Part shown: positions 32,936 to 43,439 of the stretch, piece by piece
Layout of the letters: each line of letters starts with the position of its first letter
Numbering within the stretch: position 1 is the first letter of the stretch
Assembly (NCBI GenBank): GCA_933207985.1
Contig: OW240915.1
Span: forward strand, 109,762,329-109,826,328
Length of the DNA stretch: 64,000 nt
Origin: Pelobates cultripes
Taxonomy: Eukaryota > Chordata > Amphibia > Anura > Pelobatidae
Direction: 5' to 3'
Made by a program: the position numbers and the translations under genes
Notes under the pieces: model-generated
Seen by the model: the letters and a program-made list of their open reading frames with translations, nothing else
Told to the model about the DNA's origin: nothing
The model's database searches: none

Positions 32936-34620
32936 GACCGGATGGTCCCAAAGAGTAAGGACCAGAATGGCCCTGATGACATGGACCCGGAGGACTAGAG
33001 TTGCCTGCCCCACACTGTGACTGACCCCGTGACCATATCACCCCCCTTGCTCCCCTGCGGCCACAATTATGAGAAGATAGCGGCACAAAAGGGGTATGTA
33101 CTCTCCTGCCCCCATGTCACACTACTAGCCCATCCTTGGGTTCCCCTTCCCCCTCAGACGGCCCTGGAAGAGTAAGTGGCATGGAGGCACCCTCTGGGAT
33201 GAAGACTTTGGTTTGGGTGGTGGCATTTTGGTGCTGGGTCCCCCCAGAATATCTGCCCAAAGAAGATGACACTGGGTGCAGTATTATATCCACATTGGGA
33301 CAGGTAGATTCCCGGTTCCACTTGCCACAACGAACCAGGGACTTTATGGGTGGGTCCAAGTTCATCCAAGAGATGACTTTACCTACCATATCCTTTCCGG
33401 CCCTATGCTAGATTGATGACATGAAAAGCGTAACCTGGCACCCACAGTACCATGCATGCATGCTCACCATTGGTTTTTCATATCTACGTGTTGCTTGTGT
33501 TGGGGAGTCGGCTCTCCTACCCTGGGGGGGTCCCCTGGTCTTTTATGCCCTGGGACCCTACAGGGAGACCTGGTGAGGAATGGGGGTGAGGTGGGGTGGA
33601 ATCCTCTTTCTGTACCCACCATGGTGGGTGGGCGGAGGACAATTATGCCTATGTGTGGCTTATTGCTGGAGATGTGCCTCCCCTTGGGACGTCCTGCCCC
33701 TGGGCTCATCGGGGGGGGGAGGTGCGTGGGGTCTGGCTGTGCATGGCCTGATGGAGCTTTTGACTGGTACACGGTCAACAGGATGCCGACCCTGTGGCTA
33801 AACAAAGTGGGCGTGGGATCCAGCAAATAGGGGTGATGAGCTAGACTAAATGCATGAACTGACTTGCCAGCCTGACTGAACTTTGATTAAGGGGGTACAA
33901 AGGGACTGGACCCAGACTCTCTAGCACAGGACTGACGCCTCACATACGAGCGCCACATATGTCCCGGACTGGTACGTACTCAGACACAAAACTTGGTTTC
34001 ATGGACCACTTGGTTGCATGGGCCCTGTTGCCCACACCCCTTCCCCTGGCTGGGTGTGTGATATCGCCCTTGGAACGCATTGAGAGCTGGTTTGGATGGG
34101 GAACAGATGGGACACCGAGGAGAGCATAACTTGACCCAAGCACTTTTTTGCTTGGATGCCGACGTCGCTGTGCCACTGGGGACGGACGAGGGATTCGACC
34201 AGTCTGACGGACCCACAGTACACGGTAACCAGGGGTCTCACATAAGCACCTATGCTTTGCTGGTTCTAGAGTTATGATGTATTTGCCGTGGGCTGGGCAA
34301 GAGCGGTAGCCTTCCCAATCCCGACACAAACCAAACTCATCTAGTTACCACAACCCTTGGCGGGCTGCGCACACCCGGATCTACCTAACCAATCTTGGGT
34401 CATAGTTGACCTATATTTCACTGACTAGACTTCCCACTCCCCCACCTGACCAACCACAAACTGACTATTCCCAGCCACCCCATCCCCTTACTACCACCTT
34501 CATGCTCTCTAGCACTATGCTTTTGCTCTACCCCCATTCCCCCCATTTTCTTTCCTTTCTCTCTCACCGCCTGCACGATCCCTGATCGACCATTTCAATG
34601 ATGACAGGTTTCTAACCTGC
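32936..34620 (+). other. L1 segment between ORF1 and ORF2, no domain recognised
   Basis: GC-rich, with many overlapping frames on both strands (for example 33464-33826 minus and 33456-33830 plus) that show no domain and look like shadows. By position it is either inter-ORF sequence or the degraded N-terminal end of ORF2. Confidence 0.45.
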
Positions 34621-34629
34621 GTCACTGAG

Positions 34630-37350
34630 GTTCTGGACTAAGAATACCAGGGACCTCAACATCCCTAAAAAATTTAAACAGCTCCTGCTGATGCTATGGT
34701 CACACAGGGCATCGGTGTTGTTCTTGCAGGAGATGTATTTTAAGGAGGGGAGTGCCCCCACGCTAGGCAATAGGGGTTTCCCACTGGGCTTTTTTGCAAA
34801 TCACCAGGAAGCCAAGCACTCAGACGTAGCCATACTTATACACAGCCATGCAGGTGGACCCTCTGGGAGGATAACTTTTCATAAAGGGAACTATAGGGAA
34901 CCGCCCCTACACCTTTGCCAAAATATACTGCACCAACCGGGGTCAACATCGCTTCCTTGCCCAGCCCCTGTCCCTCTTGGAGGGGTTCAGGGAAGGCCTA
35001 CTGGTGCTGGCAGGTGACTTCAACATACCTCTTGACCCGCGCATGGACTCTTCTATGGGTACTAGCGCAATCCCCTCACACTGCATACCTCGAGCCAAGT
35101 TGGCACTGTGCAGACTGGGTTTGGTTGACTGCTGGGGGGTGGTGCACCCAGATGTCAGAGATTATTCATTCTACTCCACCACACATAACCAATACAGCCA
35201 AATTGATTATATTTTTATAGCAAAGGAATTCCTCCCTCTATTAATCTCCACTGACACTGGGACCCATTATGCCACGGACAATGCCCTTGTCTCCATTCAG
35301 CTTAAATCACCCATATTTAAACAGAAGGAACTTCAATGGAGACTAAATGAAAATGTGTTAATTGACATAGAAACCACTACACACACCACACAGGTACTTA
35401 CCCAATACTTTGCAACCCATACCTTCCCTTACGTGTCCCCGCTCATAATGTGGAAAGCGCATAAGTGCGTAATCAGAGGACATTATATCAAGGTCTGCAC
35501 TCAGCATAACAAAGAGAATGCCAGACATGTGACAGAGTTGACCCAATGAATAGCGAACTTATACACTAGGCATAAACAAGATCTGATAGAAGAAGGCCTA
35601 CCTACAGCTGATGGACACCCACAGATGACTCAGGGACTTAATCCCCCAGAAACTTCTTCACACAATTTGAAAGTCCAATAGATACTTCTTCGAGTTCTCT
35701 GACAAATGCAGTAGGCTTTTAGCATGGAATTTTCAACAGAGGCACCGCCATATGCACAAAACTAAAGACCTCAGCCGGAAAGAAACTAGATTTCCAGCCG
35801 AAACATATATCATTTGGCCAAAAGAACCCAAGAGCCCATATCACCACAACATCAGCAAAAGATCACGGACTTCCCCTCTCAAAATGTTACACGTAAACTC
35901 ACCCCAGAGGTGGCTTAAGACCTAGAGCAACCCCTGACCCCTGAAGAGCTGGCTGCAGACCTCAAACTATCCAAAACAAACAAGGCACCAGGACCTGTCA
36001 GCTAAATACGCGCCTTCCGGGACACCCTATTACCACACTTTCTGGGGAGCTTGAACTCTGTGCTGACTGGAAGACAGTTCCCTGGTGACTCACTCCAGGT
36101 AATAGTAACGGTTATAACTAAAGAGTGGAAGGACCTCTCATGTTGTGCGAGCTACCGTCCCATATCCCTGTTAAATGCAGACCTTAAATTATTTGCCAAA
36201 GTCTTGGCCTTGCGCTTGTCCAGAATGCAGCCAAATCTTGTCCACTCTGATCAGGCAAGGGACAACACCATCAGAGCCCTCAACATCATTAACTCCGCTT
36301 GGTTACAGGGGAGGGAGCTGGTCCTCCTCTCCACTGATGCCGAAAATCATTTGACCAGGTTGACTGGACCTACCTCGTCGCCCTCAATACAACATATGAA
36401 ATTCGGTCCTCCTGGGTATCCTCCCTCTACGTGACCCAATCAGCACATATAAGGATAAATGGTGCTCTTTCAGATGCGCTCCCTATAAGGAATGGAACAC
36501 AACAGGGATGCCCTCTGCCCTCTCCCTCGAACCCTTCCTGGAGGCAGTCAGATGGGACGGGGGAATCTCGAGGTACAGCCTGGGGCACACAGAACATCAT
36601 GTCATGGCATACACTGACAACATGCTCTTCTTCCTGGAAAAAATGCTGATCTCCTTACCTAACCTTGATGGACATGCATCCTAACGCCAACCAGACTGGT
36701 GTAGATAGATTCCATTACCACCAAATCGAGACCTACTACTCCACCTCTACCAGCAAACACCTTTTCCACAGGGACCTCACACACTTCCAGACGCTACACA
36801 AGGCCAGGTGACGTGGGTAGAGGGGTCTTGAAACTGTATGCAATGTTCTTATCTGGGGAAAATAGGACACCACCCAAGTTCATTGCTTGATGGGAGAGGG
36901 AGACTGGAGAGACACTGACGGAACAGGAGTGGGACAAAAAAGAGATGAGTTTTAAATTGTTCACTAATTGGTACAGGACCCCTGACATCCAACACCACAT
37001 GAATGCAGATAATATAGAGGTGTGCTAGAGGTGTGGGTCAGACATTGGCATGATGCTCCACATCTGGTGGCCATGCCCCAGAATTTTCCCCTTCTGGGCA
37101 ATGGTGACCTCTAAGATTAGGGAGATCTCAGATCTTGAACTGCCCCTTCAGCCTTTGCTCATGCTGTTGCACCATACAAATATGACAATTGAAATCCTAC
37201 AAGAAGTCTTTGACTAAACACATCCCTGATACCAATGTATTGGAAACAGAAGGTGTGCTAACCTTCCAGCAATGGGTTGATAGGGTGAGAGAGATCTATG
37301 CCATGGAATCATTGATGGAGGCCCTGCAGGGTCGCACAGAAAGGTGTACT
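34630..37350 (+). pseudogene. L1 ORF2, endonuclease, reverse transcriptase and C-terminus, decayed
   Basis: Endonuclease: SVLFLQEMYF near 34712 (catalytic Glu kept); frame 34977-35549 with VLAGDFNIPLDPRMDSS, then STTHNQYSQIDYIFI, and a TDNALVSIQL box where SDHAL is expected, so the catalytic Asp-His pair is damaged. RT: CASYRPISLLNADLKLFAKV (about 36144), HSDQARDNTIRALNIINSAW, LSTDAENHLTRL (DAEKAFDR expected) and NGTQQGCPLP. At the active site (36605-36640) YTDN replaces YADD. C-terminus: LFTNWYRTPDIQHHMN, then C*RCGSDIGMMLHIWWPC (36990-37075), with one Cys-side codon now a stop. At least eight frame breaks. Confidence 0.85.
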
Positions 37351-37888
37351 TAGACCTTGACTCCGTGGCTGATGTACTGCTGCAGGTGACCCAATATCCT
37401 ATTTTAATTTCTCATCCCCCCCTCCATATTTTTCCCTTTCTTCTCCTCCCTCTTCCTCTCGCTCCCCCCACCATGCCACCATTGCCACCTTAAATCCCTT
37501 ATGCCCTGTATCAACTGACTCAGACCGCTCATGGCCCATACCTGTTCCCCTGACCAGGACAGAATCCCCCCCCCCCCTCCACACTCCACTGACAAACACA
37601 TAATTACCTGACTTCAGCACCGGTTTTGCTTTCAATAACACAGATTGATAACTAGCTATGACATGCTTAGGTATACTAGAGCAAAGGATTGAACATTGTA
37701 TGCACTTATTCAAGGTATGACACCTTACAATACTGAATATGAACTTACGATTGTCAATGATGCATGTATAAGCTGATTGCTTATTGTATAGAAGATTCTG
37801 TCAATGTGCCATGGTCGTAGGTGGATTTACTAAAATACTGAATGACAATGAAAATAAATAAATAAAGATTGTCATAAAAAACAAAAAG

Positions 37889-37900
37889 ACCATCTAACAC
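37889..37900. repeat. Target-site duplication, right copy
   Basis: accatctaacac, identical to 32193-32204, directly after the A-rich tail of the L1. Confidence 0.9.
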
Positions 37901-38276
37901 ATACACTCTCTAATCTTAACCCTAAATACCCCTCTCTATGAACACACCCAGATGTTGACAATAAACAGACCGTAACCCTATAGGCAGTGGTGGAAATTAA
38001 CCCCAATCCTAATTAACTGTCCCATACTCTATTTTTTGTTATTATCATTTTTATTACATGCTAGTTTTATTTTGTTCATCATGTTTGATGATGTTCATCA
38101 TGTTTGTCCATCATGTTTGTCCAACAAAATCTGTCACACCAATATAGTAAAACAGCACTGACCTAAATTCCTTTGATTACTGCTCTTTAGAAGTAGTGAA
38201 GTATAACCCTTAAGACAAATCCCCAAATAGTTTAACAATCCAAGGAAACATAGTAAATTAATTATATATATATATA
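37901..38276. other. No gene recognised
   Basis: AT-rich. A short direct repeat (tgttcatcatgtttg and tgtccatcatgtttg) lies at 38091-38120, and a (TA)n run at about 38262-38281. Confidence 0.5.
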
Positions 38277-38279
38277 TAT

Positions 38280-38440
38280 ATTAAAATCAGCCAAAACATT
38301 AAAACCACTGACAGGTGACATAAATAACATTGATTATATCATTACAATGGCACCTTTCGGGGGTGGGGGGGATATATTAGGCAGCGAGTGAACAGTTCTT
38401 GAAGCAGGAAAAAGGAGCAAGTGATGACCCTTTCTCAGAA
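38280..38440 (+). mobile_element. Tc1/mariner-like terminal fragment
   Basis: The stretch aatcagccaaaacattaaaa (38284), then aaccactgacaggtg, aataacattgatta, tacaatggcacct and ggcagcgagtgaacag, closely follows the 5' non-coding end of a Tc1-like family common in fish and frogs, as I remember it. No transposase frame follows, so it is a short remnant. It abuts a TA repeat, fitting a TA target. Confidence 0.5.
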
Positions 38441-38594
38441 GCAATGTTATTGCATACATTAATGCTTGCCAGACATGTGCTGTCGCTTAAGTTCCACATC
38501 AACTGAAATGTGGGTTATTACAACATCTGCCAGTACCACTTATTTTGTGCTCTCATATATCCATAAATTTCACAGTTCAATTACCGATCTCTAG

Positions 38595-38790
38595 CGGTTA
38601 TAACACTATACTCATGGTTGTTTACCGGTTTACCAAAATGGCCTATTTCGTCCCTCTTAAGAAACTACCTTCCTCACGGGATCTAGCCTTTGTTTTTATC
38701 AGGGAGATAGTTTAATAAAACTATCTCCCTGATAAAAACAAAGGCTACCTTCCTCACGGGATCTAGCCTTTGTTACCATCCTGCGCGCAT
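38595..38790 (+). pseudogene. Ty3/Gypsy integrase fragment, broken by a foldback
   Basis: The frame at 38610-38711 reads VVYRFTKMAYFVPLKKLPSS then RDLAFVFIREIV, matching the Gypsy integrase core (VVDRFTKMAHFIPL ...); the catalytic Asp of the first box is Tyr here. After 38711 the sequence folds back on itself and restarts the same piece at 38745 (LPSSRDLAFV again) before coding is lost. Only about 35 residues of integrase remain. No protease, RT or Gag is present nearby. Confidence 0.7.
38665..38774. repeat. Perfect 28-bp hairpin flanked by a 30-bp direct repeat
   Basis: Arms 38686-38713 and 38718-38745 are exact reverse complements with a 4-nt loop. The 30-bp segment 38665-38694 recurs exactly at 38745-38774, overlapping both arms. 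This arrangement is a typical footprint of replication fork template switching. Confidence 0.95.
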
Positions 38791-38811
38791 GGTGGGTGGT
38801 TTTGAGTGGGG

Positions 38812-39000
38812 GGTAATATCACGGCTCCGAACGGCACGTGCCCGCATCCAATCGGTGCGGTCACTTGAATAAAGGCAGCCACTTACCTAAGTCATGGCGA
38901 ATCACAGCCAGATCCGCCTATGCGTCCATCCCCAGTGAGCGCGACATTCCTATTGATGCCGGCCGCTGCGAAATTGGCCACATATTGAACCGTAACAGTA
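38812..39000 (+). mobile_element. Possible Gypsy LTR fragment
   Basis: Downstream of the integrase piece a purine run (gagtggggggtaa at 38803-38815) could be a polypurine tract. It is followed by tatcacggctccgaacgg, GC-rich sequence with an aataaa at 38868-38873, and an end near cgtaaca (39000). No second LTR is in the window, so this is an inference from position and composition. Confidence 0.35.
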
Positions 39001-40285
39001 TTCTAATTTCTAACAGTATTCTAATTTCTTAGAAGGGTCAGTTGAATATACTGTTATTTAGAAATCAGAAACAGGTTAAATGATTAATTATATCCTATTT
39101 AGAAGGTATGTTGATTTTATTGTGATGAGTTCCCACATAATTTCACCTGACACTGCTTTTGAGTGGCTCAGTAGAGTTCTCAGTTCAACTCATTTACAAG
39201 GTTAGGTTCATGTTGCGTGTGGGTTTACTTAGAGAAAAATTTGTAATGCTGTCATCAGCTATCATCTTGTGATTTAGTAAAAAGATGTAATCGACATTTG
39301 TAGCATGTCCAAATATTTTAAATGGGAATTAGAAGATAATTCCCATTTAAATTCTCACTATGGTGGTAGATCAGGATGCTCTCTTTTTGAAAGGAAATGC
39401 ATATGCAAAGATCAGACAAGCCAAATGTTCTTTATCTTGGCATGTATCTCGTGAATAAATATAAAAGAACAACATATATTGTAAAGCACTATATGTATCT
39501 GTATATATCACATATTTATTTTTCTGTATATCCCTGTTTTATGTCTCACATAGTTTAAACTGATTCTGTGCAGATGTGTTTAATTATGGTGAGAAAAAAG
39601 GAAGAACAAAAAATCAGTCAATTGTTTTGTTTTGTTTTTTATGCTAGTTGTAATAAATTTTCTACCGGTTATTGCCAAAATGTCTTGACAGCTCTCCAGT
39701 TGTAATTTCAGATCCAGGCCTTTCTTCCAAAATATCTCCAGCTTTGTAATTTTAGTTAGGGGAATTTAATAACTGACAAATCACTTCATGTATTCTAGCC
39801 TGTTAATAGTATAGCCAACACAGGCAATCCACGGACCACCGATTAGCGTATGAGATCACCTGTAGACCTCCTTTGGAACAGAAAGGAGAATGTCTAATTT
39901 CATAACAGCATTGACACATACAAGGGAAAACTCAGGATAATGCACAACTGAAAAAAAAACAAACCAAAAAACCCACATGATTTTGTAGATCCATCTACAA
40001 TATTTACAGCCACAGACAGCAATGCTGTCTTTGGCCGTAACTGTCTCTCCACCCACTCGAAATAAATTTGTAGTAAAAAAAAATGTATATAATGGTTGTC
40101 CACTTTTTAAATAATAAGAAAAAAGAGATTCTCTGTTCTCTGATGCTTAAAATCTCTTTTGGTTGCCACCTTTAGTAATATTAACACAATATGTGCCATC
40201 AGTAAACAGTAAATAGAATTTATATACTTAATGTTATGAAAAAAACTATAAGAGAAATAGACATTTTTGCCCTTGAAAACAAGCA
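39001..40285. other. AT-rich stretch without recognised genes
   Basis: Contains an 18-bp tandem duplication (taacagtattctaatttc, 38994-39029) and a 15-bp hairpin with a 5-nt loop (39317-39331 and 39337-39351). Otherwise nothing identifiable. Confidence 0.55.
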
Positions 40286-40900
40286 GAAGATTTATTTTTT
40301 ATTTTTTTAATTCTTTATTTCTGAATTTTATAAATGTTAGTTATACAACATGGATCACAATAAAGCTCATACATTTTCATTTAAATCATAAAAGGGTTAA
40401 ACAAAGCCAAGTCAAACTGAAGCTCAAGTCAGACTTAAAATACTATCATATAGATGGGTTGTATTTGTCTGCAGGAAGATCTCAATGGTGTTGTGCAGTG
40501 GAGAGAAGATACACAGATAGGTATGTGAACTTAAAGGTGATTATGAGTCAAGTCTAGATCTCAGGGGCTGTACTGCTAATAGTGTAGGGGATTTGATTAT
40601 ACATTCCCCAGGTTCATTCTTGGGTTCGACAGACAAGGAATGAGATGAGGCACTATGTGCATATTCCATTCAGTATTGTAATAGGTGGGTGCAGGAAAAG
40701 GAGGGAGAAAAAAAAAGGGGGGGGGGGGGATTGGTTAAGATATGTTGCGGCCACAAACCTTGTCTCCTCAGGGTTGGCCTGGGTATTCCAGGAGCCAGGG
40801 TTTCCAGATCTTGTGGATTTGTTTTGTCATGTAGTGGATCATAGCAGAAAGTTTGCCCTGATTTATCATTTTTATTTTAGAGATTTTAGTTAAAAAACAA
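40286..40900 (-). mobile_element. Possible minus-strand retroelement tail
   Basis: The left side is T-rich (40290-40330), as at the end of a minus-strand retroelement. The rest resembles non-coding 3' sequence, with an A-run followed by a G-run at about 40709-40729. No domain is visible in either strand. Confidence 0.3.
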
Positions 40901-41626
40901 ACAAAAAAAAACAATGTTATAAGAGTCGATTTAAGATAAAAAAAAAAAATTTGTAACTGAAACTGTGATAAGACATTAAAATGGAAATATTAGAACATGA
41001 AGAAAATATGCAAATGTTTATAGTAAAAAAAAAAAACTATTTGAAGTTCACATTGTGTACAGTACATATAGTCATTTATCAACATGATGTCACCATAACC
41101 TGGTCAGTATGAAATATGATAAAATGTACAACTTGTTCAGCAGATTTTTATTGGCTCAGTTTAACTGGCTGTTGGTGCATTGCTATATCAGTTTTTTAAA
41201 ACTATATTGCCTGACATAGGTCATTTGCTCTTGATTATCATGATATACTACCTAAAGTTTAAATATGCAGAAAACAAAAAGAAACAAGTTATGCATAATG
41301 AAACTGGTTACAGGAACAGAGTTGGAGCAAAATTAAAAAAAGTAATCATGTTTTAAGTGAAAAAAGTAAAACATGAACAGTGGAAATATATATCTGAAGG
41401 AGTCCTACAACAAGCTCTTTATATTTAGGAACATTGTGTTCAGATGATGTAATTAGTGACATTGATAATGCATTACATGACTTATGTAATAGTTTGGCTG
41501 ATATTCATATGCAACCTGATTATCATTTCCGCACTAATATTTGTAATTCTATTGTAGTAGTTCCAGAAGAGTAACACTACTCAATGACGTTATTTTGATG
41601 GCTGGAGTCCCTGGGCAATGTCTTAC
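40901..41626. other. AT-rich stretch without recognised genes
   Basis: No recognisable coding or repeat content, apart from short A-runs. Confidence 0.5.
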
Positions 41627-41857
41627 CTAAAAGGAACACTCCAAGCACTGTAATCACTACAGCAAGCTGTAGTGGTTATGATGACAGGAGCGTACTAGCA
41701 CTCTCCCATTGTAAGTTCTAAAACTCATTGAATTCTTATCTCCTATCTGTAGTCAGGAGATCCAGAAGCTTTTGCTTAGGACCTTCTGTTAGGTGTCATG
41801 AGCTAAGTTGACTGAGAGTCAGCTAATTGCTCTTAGCTAATTATTATCCTTTATCAA
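41627..41857. mobile_element. T2-type (TTAA) element, left-end fragment
   Basis: It begins ctaaaaggaacactccaagc (41627) and has the hairpin actacagc/gctgtagt at 41668-41685. Related elements with TTAAAGGAACACTCCAAGCA-like starts are common in frogs. The first T of TTAA is mutated here and no right terminus is found before the L2 fragment. Confidence 0.55.
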
Positions 41858-42290
41858 GCACCAGAAAATTCTGTAAAGCTGTACAATAGGTGGATTAACA
41901 GACATTTTTTATGCAACAAGACAAGATGGACCCTTAGAAACAGATGGTGTTGAGGGCTCTGCTAAAATGAGCTTACACGCAAGAGGTAAGAATAGCATGT
42001 ATTCCATGCACAGGAAAAGTAGGTTGTTAGAACGGTGAAGGGTTATTTTTTTGGATGACACAGTTGTAGGAGAGGAAGTAGGGTGTGAAACGAAGGTGAG
42101 AGGAGGGAAAGCTATTAACAGTTTAATTGATATGCTTTCTTACTGAAGTGAGTTTTTAATGATCTTTTGAAAGAACTGAGACTGGGTGAGAATCTAACGT
42201 AGCAGGGAAGGAAATTCCATAGGAACAACACAGCCATAGGTAGGTCTTGAAGGCAGGTGTTAGAGATGCAAGCGTAAGCAGCCAATGAGC
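41858..42290 (-). mobile_element. L2-type LINE 3' fragment, minus strand
   Basis: It parallels 5300-5720 in order: a gtaaagctgtacaat step, ggctctgctaaaatgagctt, a gagaggaa stretch, aaagaactgagactgggtga and aattccataggaacaa. It is older and more diverged than the 5.3-kb copy. No frame survives. Confidence 0.75.
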
Positions 42291-42334
42291 TAGGATCTGC
42301 ACCACCCGGATTAGCTTAGACAGCAAAACTCCAA

Positions 42335-42880
42335 ATTAACACAGCATAACACTCCAAGATAAATTAAATTGCAATACCTTTATTTCTTCATTTTATAAAT
42401 CAGCTGGAGATCAAGTGGGGACCATGTATTGTTTATTTAGCACTTAATCTAAACTAAATTTAAATTAGAGGGACAAAGGTTTAAAAATAACATCAGGAAG
42501 TATTACTTTACTGAGAGGGTAGTGGATGCATGGAATAGCCTTCCAGCTGAAGTGGTAGAGGTTAACACAGTAAAGGAGTTTAAGCATGCGTGGGATAGGC
42601 ATAAGGCTATCCTAACTATAAGATAAGACTAGGGACTAATGAAAGTATTTAGAAAATTGGGCAGACTAGATGGGCCGAATGGTTCTTATCTGCCGTCACA
42701 TTCTATGTTTCTATGTTTCTAAACACATAATGAAGTGCTAAATGCATGAAATGTGTTTGACAGTAGTCCTGATTTTCCAGTGTCATGGTGCCACCTTGAT
42801 CTCCAGCTTATATATTTTTAAAATGAAGAAAAAAAGGTACTGAAGTTTTCTTGATCTTGGAGGGTGATACTGAATTCATT
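42335..42880. mobile_element. Inverted-repeat element interrupted by a CR1 3' end
   Basis: The left arm (about 42335-42427) and right arm (about 42783-42880) are reverse complements with gaps. Shared landmarks are tttcttcatttt, agctggagatcaag and accatg on the left, and their complements catgg, cttgatctccagct and aaaatgaagaaa on the right. A shorter inner pair, tagcactt/aagtgcta, flanks the CR1 piece. The CR1 sequence occupies the middle. Confidence 0.7.
42461..42721 (+). mobile_element. CR1-type LINE, extreme 3' end
   Basis: It matches 13380-13625 closely. Translation gives the same ORF2 end (VVDAWNSLPAEVVE, then VNTVKEFKHAWDRHKAIL). The 3' tail gggcagactagatgggccga follows, ending in two ctatgttt units. 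It is a strongly 5'-truncated copy of the same family as the nested CR1 at 11465-13625 and was inserted into the inverted-repeat element. Confidence 0.9.
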
Positions 42881-43439
42881 AGGTGTTCCCCTTGTGGGGT
42901 TTGACCAATATGTACATTTGGATGTGTAGAGATGGCACCTCATGCTATCAGTTGCTCTCTAAAATTAGACTGTGGCGTTTATATAGACTATTTTATATTT
43001 GGACTGCCTGTACTTTAACCCCTTGAGGACACAGCTTCAGAAGCTTGTCTTACCCTTAAGGACACAAGCAAGTTTTGCTTTTTTTGCTGTTTGTGTTAAA
43101 TTTGTATCTCTCTCATTTACTGCACCAACACATATTATATACCATTTTTAGAAGACAAAAAGGGATTTAATTTGATGTCTGTCACATATACATACATAAA
43201 TTATCATTGTTACAAAAAAAACATTTTTTTTCACACATTAGGCAATAATAATGTGTGCATAATATGTACAGCTTAGAAAAAGTAATTTAAAATAAATTAA
43301 TTTATGTATCTTGATTTATAGAGTACATAATATGTATAGGATTTCAGCCTATTTTTAAAGTTACAGGTCACAAAATATGACTAAAATAAAATTTCAATGT
43401 GAAACAATTTTAGAAGTTGGTATGTTTGTCTTGTAAATT

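Larger units (their letters stand above)
32205..37888 (+). mobile_element. L1/Tx1-clade LINE with both ends preserved
   Basis: The element starts with a G-run and gcgtggctaa (32205-32220), a typical 5' end for frog L1/Tx1-like elements. It ends in an A-rich tail (37847-37888) and is bracketed by the identical 12-bp duplication accatctaacac. At 5.7 kb it appears near full length in outline. ORF1 keeps only its RNA-binding part and ORF2 is full of stops. Boundaries are firm because of the duplication. Confidence 0.9.

Noticed and set aside
33117..34329. Several overlapping 70-130-codon frames on both strands
   Set aside because: They lie inside the L1 between ORF1 and ORF2 in GC-rich sequence. 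Proline/glycine-rich shadows with no domain.
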